This document shows positions 26,042-35,147 of a stretch of DNA of 64,000 nt, one piece after another. Origin of the DNA: Undibacterium hunanense (lineage in GTDB: Bacteria > Pseudomonadota > Gammaproteobacteria > Burkholderiales > Burkholderiaceae_D). Numbering within the stretch: the stretch's first letter is position 1; the number at the start of each line of letters is the position of its first letter. The stretch spans positions 1 through 64,000 of the forward strand of contig NZ_JACOGF010000019.1 of assembly GCF_014284335.1 (NCBI RefSeq). Direction: 5' to 3'. The notes beneath the pieces were generated by a model. That model saw only the letters and a program-made list of their open reading frames with translations. It was not told the origin of the DNA and did not search any database. A program made the translations under genes and the position numbers.

Positions 26042-26715
26042 CAGCGCGCTTCCAGCAAATAGCCTATGCCACGCAGGGTCACGATCACCACTTTACCGGC
26101 ACTGACACCATCGAGTTTCTTGCGCAGGCGATGGATATAAATTTCTATGGCATCCAGATTCGCATCGTCATCCAGGGCAAACACTTCATCAAACAGCTTG
26201 TCCTTGGATACTGCCTGGCCGGGGCGGCTGATCAGAGCTTCCAGCACCGCATATTCACGCGGCGTCAGTGACAGCGCCTGGCCGTCATAATGAAACTGAC
26301 GGGTGACCGTATCAAAGCTGAGGGCACCACAAGTCAGAGTCACGGCTTCATTGCCCTGGGCGCGGCGCAACAGGGCCTTGACCCGCGCTTCCAGTTCGGC
26401 CAGCTCAAACGGTTTGGGCAGGTAATCATCGGCGCCGGAATTCAATCCATGTACGCGGTCATTCAGACCGCCACGCGCTGTCAGTATCAGCACGGGTGCC
26501 TTGTTGCCACGGGCGCGCATACGTTTCAATACTTCCAGACCATCCATTTTTGGCAGGCTGAGGTCGAGTATCACCAGCGCGTATTCCTGCGTATGCAGCA
26601 AGGCGTCGGCGTCGGCGCCGTTATGCGCCGTCTCTACCGTCAGATGGGCATCGCGCAAGGCCTTGGCCAGCCAGTGCGACAGTTCGATGTGATCTTCAAC
26701 CAACAGGATGCGCAT
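26041..26715 (-). CDS. TctD-like OmpR-family response regulator
   Basis: A 224-residue response regulator. The receiver domain has the acidic pocket VEDH, the phosphoacceptor Asp51 (VILDLSLPKMDG) and the conserved Lys in PKPFELAEL. The C-terminal winged helix of OmpR/PhoB type ends RLRKKLDG...VVIVTLRGIGYLLEAR. It is the first gene of the two-component operon and is divergent from the transport cluster that starts at 27072. Phosphorylation by the TctE-like kinase would promote DNA binding in the 356-base intergenic region. Confidence 0.94.
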   Translation of the reverse strand: MRILLVEDHIELSHWLAKALRDAHLTVETAHNGADADALLHTQEYALVILDLSLPKMDGLEVLKRMRARGNKAPVLILTARGGLNDRVHGLNSGADDYLPKPFELAELEARVKALLRRAQGNEAVTLTCGALSFDTVTRQFHYDGQALSLTPREYAVLEALISRPGQAVSKDKLFDEVFALDDDANLDAIEIYIHRLRKKLDGVSAGKVVIVTLRGIGYLLEAR

Positions 26716-27071
26716 AATTTACCATTGTTATCAATGCCGCCAGACCGCGCAGCCAATCAGGAAAACCCGATTGCCGGGTAGCGTGCTTGCCATGTTTTTA
26801 ATTCCACTTGCTTGCACTTGCCAACATTGTATATCCGCCTGACAGTGCACATGCCCGCTTATGTTAACTGGTTTATCGCCAGCCTGGTGATGTTGCTGTT
26901 GTCATCAGGCACCTCTGTATTTCCTTTTGTACCCTCATTTCTTGTTAAGAAGAAATTCCTGAAGCCTCCAACATATTGCCTGCTCATTGCAAACTCATTG
27001 CAAGCAAAGTGAAAGCTCACGCGCTTTAAGCTTCGCCATAAAACTGAAATACAAAAATAACGGAGACTGTC
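26716..27071. other. Divergent control region between the two-component pair and the transport cluster
   Basis: These 356 bases contain no convincing gene. A 66-codon frame on the plus strand (26812-27012) has a hydrophobic stretch but no ribosome site, and I judge it non-coding. Promoters for both directions are expected here; I could not identify a clear direct-repeat operator. An ATAACGGAGACTGTC ribosome site precedes the first receptor gene. Confidence 0.5.
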
Positions 27072-28187
27072 ATGCACCACTTACGCCTGGGGTTCGCCCT
27101 GCTGGTTTGCCTTGCCCTGCACGCTACTGCCTGGGCAGAAGGGAAAATCCTGCTGGGACAGTCCGTAGAATTATCCGGACAAGCCACCGGCAAGGAAAAC
27201 CGTGAAGGTGCGTTGCTGTATTTTGACTGGATCAACAAGCAGGGTGGTGTGAATGGCAAGAACATCGAGCTGATCAGCTATGATGACCAGCGTGACCCCG
27301 TCAAAACCAAAGAAAACACCCTGAAGCTGGTCAATGACGATCATGTCATCGCCCTGTTCGGCTACCGCAGCACACCCACCATAGAAACCGTACTGCCGCT
27401 GCTGGAAAAGTACCGTATCCCACTGATCGCGCCATTTTCCGGGGCCCTGAGCCTGCATCAGCCGCTACAGCCTTATGTTTTCAATCTGCGCGCCAGCTAC
27501 CGTGATGAAGCAGCCAAAATGGTGGATTCGCTGGCAGACCTGCACATCAGCAAGATCGCCATCCTGCATCAGGATGACAGTTTTGGTAAAGACGGCCTGA
27601 ACGGTTTTGTCAGCAAACTGGGTGAGCGCAAACTGCAAGCCGCTGTCATCGCCAAATATGATAGGAAGGACATGAAACTGGATGCTGCAGTAGCACAAAT
27701 CGCCGCCACCACGCCACAGGCTATCCTGATGGCCTGTACCCCTTCAGCCTGTGCCGACTTTATCAAACAAATGCAGAAAACCGGGCAAAAACCACGCTTT
27801 TTAATGCTGTCCAACGTTAATTCCGATGAATTCTTTAAATCGCTGGGTGATGACGGGCGCGGCATCGGTGTCATGCAGGTGATGCCCTATCCGCGTGATT
27901 TTGGTATTCCTGTGGTGCGTGAGCTGCAAAAAGTCCTGAAATCCATTAAAAATCCGCCACCCTTGTCCTATGCTGTACTCGAAGGCTTTGTTGCTGCAAA
28001 ATTAATGACGGAAGCACTGCGTCGTGCCGGCAACCGTCCCGATACGCAAAAGCTGACGCAGGCACTGGAAAACATGCGTCAGGTTGACCTGGGTGGTGTG
28101 CAGGTCAGCTACAGTGCCAAAGATCACGATGGCTCGCATTTCGTGGAACTGACCATCATAGGTAAAAACGGTGCGATTTTGCGTTGA
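27072..28187 (+). CDS. Branched-chain amino-acid-type ABC substrate-binding protein
   Basis: A 371-residue periplasmic receptor of the LivJ family. The signal peptide ends near TAWAEG. The mature protein starts KILLGQSVELSGQATGKENREGA and continues with SYDDQRDPVKTKENT and the ligand-loop segment LFGYRSTPTIETVLPLL. It is preceded by a strong GGAGACTGTC ribosome site. It has no LivHMFG permease nearby, although a different ABC transporter lies 2.4 kb downstream. It may be a sensing receptor for the divergent kinase or a partner of a distant transporter. Confidence 0.9.
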   Translation: MHHLRLGFALLVCLALHATAWAEGKILLGQSVELSGQATGKENREGALLYFDWINKQGGVNGKNIELISYDDQRDPVKTKENTLKLVNDDHVIALFGYRSTPTIETVLPLLEKYRIPLIAPFSGALSLHQPLQPYVFNLRASYRDEAAKMVDSLADLHISKIAILHQDDSFGKDGLNGFVSKLGERKLQAAVIAKYDRKDMKLDAAVAQIAATTPQAILMACTPSACADFIKQMQKTGQKPRFLMLSNVNSDEFFKSLGDDGRGIGVMQVMPYPRDFGIPVVRELQKVLKSIKNPPPLSYAVLEGFVAAKLMTEALRRAGNRPDTQKLTQALENMRQVDLGGVQVSYSAKDHDGSHFVELTIIGKNGAILR

Positions 28188-28264
28188 ATATTGTCTTAAA
28201 TATTGCGCTGAAACCACACCCTGACAGGTGAAAGCGTACTGAAAGATTCATTTCGGTATGATCC

Positions 28265-29275
28265 ATGCAATCAATCAAACATGGTCTCATCATGCAACTG
28301 CGGCGCACACATCTGGCACTGATACTGGCAAGCCTGCTTGTCAGTCTTCCTGTTGCCGCTGCACGCCCATCCGTCAGCCAGACCGGCCCGGACCAGGCCT
28401 TGTGTCTGGTACCAGCCAAACCTGGCGGTGGCATGGACCTGACCTGCAAGCTGGCCCAGACTACCTCTGCCGACCATCAGATGCAGATCAATTATCTGCC
28501 CGGTGGCGTCGGTGCCATCGCCTGGACCACCATCATTTCACAAAGAAAAGCCGAAGCCAATACCCTGGTTGCCTATTCTGGCGGTTCGCTGCTGAACCTG
28601 GCCGAAGGCAAATTCGGTAAATCCGAGGCCAGCAATGTGCGCTGGGTCGCCGCCATAGGCACCGACTACGGCATGATCGCGGTACGCAAGGATTCTCCCT
28701 ACAAAAACCTGCGCGAACTAATGGATGCCATCAAAAGCAAGCCTTCCCAGATCGCCATCGGTGCCGGCGGCACCGTCGGCAGCCAGGACTGGCTGAAGAT
28801 GGCACAAATCGGCAAACAGGTAGGCATCGATTCAAAAACCATGCGCCTGGTCGCCTTTGAAGGCGGTGGTGAATCATTTACCGCCTTGCTGGCAGACCAT
28901 GTGCAGGCCGTATCCGGCGATGCTTCTGAAGCCAGCCTGCATGCGCGCGACGGCAAGATACGCGTGCTGGCAGTGTTATCCGATGCACGCCTGCCAGGTC
29001 CGCTATCAAATGTACCGACTGCCCGCGAGCAGGGCTTTGATGTCACCTGGCCGATTATCCGCGGTGTGTATATGGGGCCACAAGTCAGCGAAACGGACTA
29101 CCAGAAATGGGTCACGCATTTCCAGCAGGCCATGAACACACCGGCATTTGAAGAACAAAGAAAAATCCACGGCCTGTTTCCCTTCGCCATGACCGGCAAG
29201 GAACTGACCGATTACATCAACAAGGCGGTCAGCAATTACCGCCTGCAGGCAAAAGAATTTGGCATGGTGCGCTAG
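28265..29275 (+). CDS. TctC/Bug-family tripartite tricarboxylate receptor
   Basis: A 336-residue periplasmic binding protein of the Bug/TctC family. The signal peptide may begin at the internal Met (position 28292), giving MQLRRTHLALILASLLVS. The family pattern is seen in VPAKPGGGMDLTCKLA, YLPGGVGAIAW, IAIGAGGTVGSQDW, GDASEASLHARDGKIRVLAV and the C-terminal LYxY-like end. Bug receptors bind carboxylates. TctA and TctB membrane genes are absent. In Bordetella a Bug receptor (BctC) signals to a TctE-type kinase (BctE), so a sensory role with the divergent kinase is plausible but unproven. Confidence 0.88.
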   Translation: MQSIKHGLIMQLRRTHLALILASLLVSLPVAAARPSVSQTGPDQALCLVPAKPGGGMDLTCKLAQTTSADHQMQINYLPGGVGAIAWTTIISQRKAEANTLVAYSGGSLLNLAEGKFGKSEASNVRWVAAIGTDYGMIAVRKDSPYKNLRELMDAIKSKPSQIAIGAGGTVGSQDWLKMAQIGKQVGIDSKTMRLVAFEGGGESFTALLADHVQAVSGDASEASLHARDGKIRVLAVLSDARLPGPLSNVPTAREQGFDVTWPIIRGVYMGPQVSETDYQKWVTHFQQAMNTPAFEEQRKIHGLFPFAMTGKELTDYINKAVSNYRLQAKEFGMVR

Positions 29276-29378
29276 GGCTAAAGCTAAGACTAAGCTAAGG
29301 CCAAAGTCTCAGCTGGCGCAGCATGGTAACAAATGATCAGGCAGTATTTATCTCAAACAAAAAAACAGGAGAAGACAA

Positions 29379-30485
29379 ATGAAAGCAACAAACTACTTCG
29401 TCAAGAGCATGGCGGCACTGGCCGTCGGCAGCATCATGATGCTGAATGCCCAGGCCCAGGCACCGGCTGGCTATCCGGCTGACTACAGCAAGATCGTCGA
29501 TGGTGCCAAAAAAGAAGGCAAGCTGGTCATCTACAGCGCCACCGATACCAAGGCCGTAGAACCGCTGATCAAGGATTTCCGCACCATGTATCCGGACGTG
29601 CAGGTCGAATACAATGACATGAATTCCACTGAAGTCTATAACCGCTATATTTCTGAAATGGCTGCCGGCGGCAACAGTGCCGACCTGATGTGGTCATCTG
29701 CCATGGATTTGCAAACCAAACTGGTCTCCGATGGTTATGGCCTGCAATATGCGTCGCCAGAAATCAGCGGCATACCGCAATGGGCGATCTGGAATAATTC
29801 TGCCTACGGTACTACATTTGAACCAGCGGTTTTTGTTTATAACAAACGTCTGGTCAGTGCTGATGAAGTACCAAAAACCCATGCCGAATTTGCCAAGCTC
29901 ATCAACAGCAAGCTGGATAAATTCAAGAACAAGGTCACTACGTACGACATCGAAAAATCTGGCGTAGGTTTTATGTTCATTACCCAGGACAGTCGTGAAA
30001 ACAAGGATTTCTGGGAACTGGCCAAAGCCTTCGGTAATGCCAGCGTCCGCGTGCAGTCATCTACCGGCACCATGCTGGAACGCCTGTCTTCCGGCGAAAA
30101 CCTGCTGGGCTACAACATCCTTGGTTCATACGCCCTGGTACGTGCGGCCAAAGACCCATCCATCGGTGTGCAGATCCCTAAAGATTACACACTGGTGCTG
30201 TCACGCGTGATGTTCATCAGCAAAGCCGCCAAGCATCCAAATGCTGCCAAGCTGTGGCTGGATTACACGCTGTCCAAACGTGGCCAGACCATGATTGCGA
30301 ATGAAGCCAAGCTGTACGCGATACGTGCCGACGTCAAGGGTGAAACCACCTATTCTGACCTGGCAAAACTGATCGGTATCGGCCTCAAGCCTTTGCCAGT
30401 CAACCCGATGTTGCTGCAATACCTGGATCAAACCAAACGCCTCGCTTTCCTGAAACAATGGAAAGAAACCGCAGGCAAAAAATAA
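29379..30485 (+). CDS. Fe3+/phosphonate/organic-acid-type ABC substrate-binding protein
   Basis: A 368-residue periplasmic protein with signal peptide ending near AQAQAPAG. It belongs to the AfuA/FbpA-like cluster, with DYSKIVDGAKKEGKLVIYSATD, a hinge VQVEYNDMNSTEVYNRYISE and SADLMWSSAMDLQTKL. The C-terminal half shows GVQIPKDYTLVLSRVMFISKAAKHPNAAKLWLDY. The Tyr pair typical of ferric ligands was not identified, so an organic-acid or phosphonate ligand is equally possible. AGGAGAAGAC precedes the ATG. It is followed by the matching permease and ATPase, making this the receptor of the complete ABC system. Confidence 0.88.
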   Translation: MKATNYFVKSMAALAVGSIMMLNAQAQAPAGYPADYSKIVDGAKKEGKLVIYSATDTKAVEPLIKDFRTMYPDVQVEYNDMNSTEVYNRYISEMAAGGNSADLMWSSAMDLQTKLVSDGYGLQYASPEISGIPQWAIWNNSAYGTTFEPAVFVYNKRLVSADEVPKTHAEFAKLINSKLDKFKNKVTTYDIEKSGVGFMFITQDSRENKDFWELAKAFGNASVRVQSSTGTMLERLSSGENLLGYNILGSYALVRAAKDPSIGVQIPKDYTLVLSRVMFISKAAKHPNAAKLWLDYTLSKRGQTMIANEAKLYAIRADVKGETTYSDLAKLIGIGLKPLPVNPMLLQYLDQTKRLAFLKQWKETAGKK

Positions 30486-30605
30486 GCCTGAGGGCATGGT
30501 GCATGTTTACATTTGCACCATGCCAGCCTGTTCTTCCTGTGGGTCTTTTTTCCACACTGTCTTTTTGCAATCAACTGAATCTCAACCCTTGATATTGGGC
30601 CAAGC

Positions 30606-32384
30606 ATGAGCACCCTGAGTCTACCTCCGCGTGGCAGATGGTCACAACTGAACTGGCCACGTGGCCTGGTCGTGACGCTGACACTGCTGGCGATTTTTAC
30701 GCCACTGTCACTGATACTGTTCCAGAGTTTTTTGAATGCCCCCTTCTTTTCGCCGGTAAAAGAACTGGGACTGGATTCTTATCGTTTCATTTTTGATGAT
30801 CCTGATTTTCGTCAGGCATTCTGGAATGGCCTGATCCTGGCCTCTGGCCTGGCTGGCATCGCCGTACCCATGGGTGCCTTGCTGGCCTTCCTGATGATAC
30901 GTACCGACTTGCCGGGACGCAGCTGGATAGAACCCATGCTGCTGGTACCGATTTTTGTATCCCCCATGGTGATGGGTTTCGGTTATGTGGTGTCGATGGG
31001 CCCGGTTGGTTTCTATACCTTATGGGTCAAGCAACTGACCGGTGTCGAACCATGGAATATCTATTCCTTCTTCAGCATCGTCATGATTGCCGGTCTGACC
31101 CATGTGCCGCACGTCTACCTGTATTCATCTGCCGCGCTGAAAAGCCTGGGCTCGGATGTGGAAGAAGCAGCACGGGTCGCCGGTGCATCGCCTTTCCAGG
31201 TGGCGCTGCATGTGTCGCTGCCCATGATCATGCCGGCACTGGCCTTTGCTGCCGTGCTGGTATTCTTCCTGGGCTTTGAAGTCTTCGGTCTGGTACTGGT
31301 GCTGGGCGATCCGGAAGGCCATCTGGTGCTGGCAACTTATCTCTACAAGCTGACCAATAAGCTGGGTACACCGTCGTATCACCTGATGGCGGCAGCGGCT
31401 GTCTGTCTGGTTGCGGTCACCATGCCACTGGTCATGGTACAGCGCTGGTTGCTGAAATCAGCCAACAAATACGTATCGATCAAAGGCAAGGGTTCACGCC
31501 AGAAACCGCTGCCCCTGGGCAAGTGGAAATGGCTGGCCTTTGCCGTACTGGCAGCATGGCTGATCTTTACCATCGTCTTGCCACTGTCCGGCATCGTACT
31601 GCGCGCCTTTGTGTCTTACTGGGGTGAAGGTGTGAAACTGGCTGACGTGATCACGCTTCAGCATTTCCGTGACATCCTGGAACAGCCTTCGCTGATGCGT
31701 GGCATTTTCAATACCGTGCTGATCGGCATCATCGGTGGTGCGCTGGCAGTCATTTGCTATGCCGGTGTGGCGCTGGCCATGCACCGCAAGCCAGACGGCA
31801 TTACCCGCCTGCTGGACTATAGCGTGCTGGTACCGCGTGCCATTCCTGGCCTGCTGGCCGGTTTGTCCTTCCTCTGGGTATTCCTGTTCGTGCCAAGCTG
31901 GCTGGAAGGCGGCCTGAAAGGGTTTGACAATGCCTTCTGCATCTGGCTGATCGAGAATGTCATTCCACAATTGCGGGCCTTGCGTTCCACCATCTTCTCG
32001 GTCTGGATTGCGTATTCCGTGGTGTGGATGGCATATGGTCTGCGCCTGATTTCCACTGCCCTGCTGCAAGTCGGGCCGGAACTGGAAGAAGCCGCCCGTG
32101 CCGTCGGTGCCAGCCGTGGCCAGGTGACACGTGATGTCACCCTGCCGCTGGTCAAATACGGTTTGCTGGGTGCCTGGCTGATGGTATTCCTGATTTTTGA
32201 ACGTGAATATTCAACCGGCGTGTATCTGCTGTCGCCGGGTACAGAAGTGATCGGTGCATTGATCGTGTCATTGTGGGCAGGTGGTTCGGTGGATCTGGTG
32301 GCGGCATTGTCCTTCATCAATATCACCCTGGTCGCTATCGGTCTGGGTCTGGCATTGCGCTTTGGCGTCAAGCTCAGCCACTGA
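30606..32384 (+). CDS. Fused two-domain ABC permease (FbpB/AfuB type)
   Basis: A 592-residue inner-membrane protein made of two permease domains, each with about six helices. The EAA loops that contact the ATPase are seen twice: EEAARVAGASPFQVALHVSLPMIMPAL (about 180-207) and EEAARAVGASRGQVTRDVTLPLVK (about 495-518). Between the halves lies a basic loop (KGKGSRQKPLPLGKWKW). This fused layout is typical for the iron/phosphonate/2-aminoethylphosphonate class. It works with the preceding binding protein and the following ATPase. The substrate is not determined. Confidence 0.92.
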   Translation: MSTLSLPPRGRWSQLNWPRGLVVTLTLLAIFTPLSLILFQSFLNAPFFSPVKELGLDSYRFIFDDPDFRQAFWNGLILASGLAGIAVPMGALLAFLMIRTDLPGRSWIEPMLLVPIFVSPMVMGFGYVVSMGPVGFYTLWVKQLTGVEPWNIYSFFSIVMIAGLTHVPHVYLYSSAALKSLGSDVEEAARVAGASPFQVALHVSLPMIMPALAFAAVLVFFLGFEVFGLVLVLGDPEGHLVLATYLYKLTNKLGTPSYHLMAAAAVCLVAVTMPLVMVQRWLLKSANKYVSIKGKGSRQKPLPLGKWKWLAFAVLAAWLIFTIVLPLSGIVLRAFVSYWGEGVKLADVITLQHFRDILEQPSLMRGIFNTVLIGIIGGALAVICYAGVALAMHRKPDGITRLLDYSVLVPRAIPGLLAGLSFLWVFLFVPSWLEGGLKGFDNAFCIWLIENVIPQLRALRSTIFSVWIAYSVVWMAYGLRLISTALLQVGPELEEAARAVGASRGQVTRDVTLPLVKYGLLGAWLMVFLIFEREYSTGVYLLSPGTEVIGALIVSLWAGGSVDLVAALSFINITLVAIGLGLALRFGVKLSH

Positions 32385-32457
32385 TCAAACCCTGTTGTCC
32401 ATCTGACTTCCATCTGATATCCATCAACGCGACACACTATAAAAACGAGAGAACATT

Positions 32458-33522
32458 ATGTCTGAACTGAGCGTACAAGATTTAACCCTGGAATATGGTT
32501 CCGGCGCGACCGCCAACCCCATTCTTAAAGGCGTATCCATGAACTTGCAGCGCGGCGAAGTGGTCGCCCTGCTGGGCCCTTCGGGCAGCGGCAAAACTAC
32601 CTTGCTGCGTGCGGTAGCCGGTCTGGAATCACCCAAGACCGGCACCATCACCATTGGCGAACGCGCCATCTTTGATGGTGCCAAGGGGCTGGAAGTACCT
32701 GCCGAACAACGCAACCTGGGGCTGGTGTTCCAGTCGTATGCGCTGTGGCCACACAAAACCGTGTTTGACAACGTGGCCTATGGCCTGAAGTTGCGCAAGA
32801 TGAATACCACCGATATCGCCGCCAAGATCAAGGACGTGCTGGGCCAGCTGGGTCTGGGTCATCTGGGCGAACGTTTCCCGCACCAGTTGTCCGGCGGCCA
32901 GCAACAGCGTGTCGCCATCGCCCGTGCACTGGTGTACAACCCACCGGTCATCCTGCTGGATGAACCGCTGTCGAACCTGGATGCCAAACTGCGTGAAGAA
33001 GCCCGTGCCTTCCTGCGTGAACTGATCGTCAGGCTGAACCTGTCAGCCCTGATGGTGACGCATGATCAGGGTGAAGCGATGGCAATTTCAGACCGCATCC
33101 TGTTGCTGAACAACGGCGTGATTGAACAGCAGGGCACGCCACAAAGCATGTATGAAACACCGAACACCCTGTTCACTGCCGAATTCATGGGCAGCAATAA
33201 CAAGCTCAAAGGTAAAGTCGTACAACGCGACGGCGACAGCGCCACGATACAGGTCAGGGGCACACCGTTGAAAGCCACGGTACGCGGTAAAAACCTGGGC
33301 GAAGAAGTAACTGCCATCATCCGCCTGGAAAAAGTAAAAATCGCCGACAGTCAGACAGAAAATGCCATCAAATTGCCATTGACCACCTGCATGTACCTGG
33401 GTGACCGCTGGGAGTGCCTGTTTGGCCACGCAGAAGATGGCTTGCGTGCCTATTCACCCTACAAGCTCGATCAGGGTGAGTACTACCTGCAACTGGATGC
33501 AGACAAGCTCTGGCTGTATTAA
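32458..33522 (+). CDS. ABC transporter ATP-binding protein
   Basis: A 354-residue cytoplasmic ATPase. It has Walker A GPSGSGKTTLL (about 40-50), the Q-loop LVFQSYALWPHKTV, the signature LSGGQQQRVAIARAL, Walker B VILLDEPLSNLDA and the switch His in VTHDQGEAM. The C-terminal 110 residues form an OB-like TOBE regulatory domain, typical of the FbpC/PotA/MalK class. A strong intrinsic terminator follows, marking the end of the operon. It powers the fused permease immediately upstream. Confidence 0.94.
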   Translation: MSELSVQDLTLEYGSGATANPILKGVSMNLQRGEVVALLGPSGSGKTTLLRAVAGLESPKTGTITIGERAIFDGAKGLEVPAEQRNLGLVFQSYALWPHKTVFDNVAYGLKLRKMNTTDIAAKIKDVLGQLGLGHLGERFPHQLSGGQQQRVAIARALVYNPPVILLDEPLSNLDAKLREEARAFLRELIVRLNLSALMVTHDQGEAMAISDRILLLNNGVIEQQGTPQSMYETPNTLFTAEFMGSNNKLKGKVVQRDGDSATIQVRGTPLKATVRGKNLGEEVTAIIRLEKVKIADSQTENAIKLPLTTCMYLGDRWECLFGHAEDGLRAYSPYKLDQGEYYLQLDADKLWLY

Positions 33523-33542
33523 GCAAATTGCACCAGATGCAA

Positions 33543-33577
33543 AACCCCCGTGCTGCCATGTGGTCACGGGGGTTTTT
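33543..33577 (+). terminator. Intrinsic terminator of the ABC transport operon
   Basis: A perfect 10-bp stem AACCCCCGTG (33543-33552) and CACGGGGGTT (33565-33574) with a 12-base loop is followed by a T run. Confidence 0.92.
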
Positions 33578-33692
33578 CTTTTGTACGGTCAGTAAAATTT
33601 ACGCGACGTTTACGACGCAGGCCCTGCTTTTTAGAGAATCTTTATACCTCAACTGCTAATCTTGAACTGTGTCAAACAGCCAGAGATTATCC

Positions 33693-34112
33693 ATGAACCA
33701 GCATACCAGGGTGTCGTCGTCAACACGCTATCGTTACCTGAATGAAGATTTTACCGATGCCTTGCAGACATCCAAGCGAGAAAAGTTCCTGTTCGAAGAT
33801 GGTAATGAACGCAGGCAACACAGCCCGGCCATGCCCATCATCAGTTATCGCAAGGCGCCGGTATTGAAGCAGGATGATTTCATCATGCGCATTACCGTTG
33901 ATGCCGCTGCCATTACGGAACTGCGTCATCTGATACTCAGGAACTGCGGTGACCTGGTGCTTTTCATGCGGGTCAAACCGGTCGACCATGCCAGCAAGAT
34001 GAAGGTCTGGCTGTGTCTGAGAAAATCGTCCGTGGACACCATCATCAGCCATATCATACGCGCTCTGCCCAAGGCAGAGTTCGGCAAGATCACGCCGTTG
34101 TTACCGGTCTGA
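33693..34112 (+). CDS. Hypothetical protein with a possible ACT-like alpha/beta fold
   Basis: A 139-residue soluble protein that I cannot name. The ATG at 33693 is used; a GTG at 33669 would add eight residues. Residues 1-60 are polar and probably disordered. Residues about 65-139 alternate strand-helix-strand-strand-helix-strand (FIMRITVDAAAITELRHLIL, then VLFMRVKP, then MKVWLCLRK and DTIISHIIRALP). This order fits a ferredoxin-like/ACT-like regulatory domain. It is the first gene after the transport terminator and lies 54 bases before the DapA-family gene, so it may head the ParA-like operon. Confidence 0.65.
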   Translation: MNQHTRVSSSTRYRYLNEDFTDALQTSKREKFLFEDGNERRQHSPAMPIISYRKAPVLKQDDFIMRITVDAAAITELRHLILRNCGDLVLFMRVKPVDHASKMKVWLCLRKSSVDTIISHIIRALPKAEFGKITPLLPV

Positions 34113-34166
34113 ATTTAACTTGAGCTATCTGCTCAAGCATCTTTTCAACTATTTTTTCAAACTATC

Positions 34167-35108
34167 ATGTCCCAATTTGAAGGTATCTGGGTTCCCCTCG
34201 TCACGCCTTTCCGGCAGGGTGAACCCGACTATGAACAAGCACAACTGCTGGCCCAGCAACTGATACTGGCTGGCGTACATGGCCTGGTGGTCTGCGGCAC
34301 GACAGGTGAAGCCGCCTGCCTGAGCGAATATGAACAGGCACACATGCTGGCTGCCATACTCGAAGTGACAAAAAATACCTGCCCGGTGCTAATGGGCATG
34401 GGTGGCAGCGATACCCGAGTACTGACAGAAAAAATCCGCCGCTATGACGACCCGCGCCTGACGGGTTTCCTGGCCAGTGCACCGGCCTATGTACGTCCGG
34501 CACAAGAAGGCATACGCCGGCATTTTGAAGCTCTTGCCACGGCAACCGACAAGGCGCTGGTGCTGTATAACATTCCCGCACGCACTGGCGTAAATATTGA
34601 TCTGGGTACCTGCATCGCCTTGCAAAGACACAGCAATATCGTCGCCATCAAGGAATCTGCCGGCCTTGCCACACAATTGTCCGGCCTGATCAACTGCACT
34701 GGCCTGAAGGTATTGTGTGGCGATGACGCTCTGCTGTTTGACGCCCTCGGTCTGGGTGGGCATGGTGCCATTTCTGCCGCTGCCCACGTGCGACCAGATC
34801 TGTTCGTGGCCCTGTATGAGCTGATGCGTGCCACCCGTTATGCGGAAGCCAAGCTCTTGTTCGAACAATTGCTGCCCTTGATACGCCTGTTGTTTTCAGA
34901 ACCCAATCCGGCACCGGTCAAGGCCGCACTGGCCTTGCAGGGTTACATCCATGACGAACTGCGCTTGCCAATGACACCGATGTCGCTGGCTGGCAAAACG
35001 AAGCTGGCAGATGTACTTGACAGCCTGACACAGGTATCAGGACAAGGACCACATCATTCGATGGCCACTGACCATACCGGACACGCCCTGCTGAAATTGC
35101 TGAGCTGA
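34167..35108 (+). CDS. DapA-family (class I aldolase-type) lyase/synthase
   Basis: A 313-residue (beta/alpha)8 barrel of the dihydrodipicolinate synthase/N-acetylneuraminate lyase superfamily. It has the substrate-binding GTTGE (44-48), the catalytic Tyr134 in YNIPARTG and the Schiff-base Lys162 in VAIKESAG. The fold makes or cleaves C-C bonds to pyruvate. The gene lies between the ACT-like protein and the ParA-like gene rather than with lysine genes, so it may be either the housekeeping DapA or a paralogue with another substrate. A final 20-residue tail (HSMATDHTGHALLKLLS) extends past the usual length. Confidence 0.88.
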   Translation: MSQFEGIWVPLVTPFRQGEPDYEQAQLLAQQLILAGVHGLVVCGTTGEAACLSEYEQAHMLAAILEVTKNTCPVLMGMGGSDTRVLTEKIRRYDDPRLTGFLASAPAYVRPAQEGIRRHFEALATATDKALVLYNIPARTGVNIDLGTCIALQRHSNIVAIKESAGLATQLSGLINCTGLKVLCGDDALLFDALGLGGHGAISAAAHVRPDLFVALYELMRATRYAEAKLLFEQLLPLIRLLFSEPNPAPVKAALALQGYIHDELRLPMTPMSLAGKTKLADVLDSLTQVSGQGPHHSMATDHTGHALLKLLS

Positions 35109-35147
35109 ATGCGGCAATCATAAATTTATCATATTCCATCACATACC

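Noticed and set aside
26812..27012. Possible 66-residue membrane peptide in the divergent control region
   Set aside because: It starts without a ribosome site in a region that must hold two promoters, and the C-terminal part is not membrane-like.
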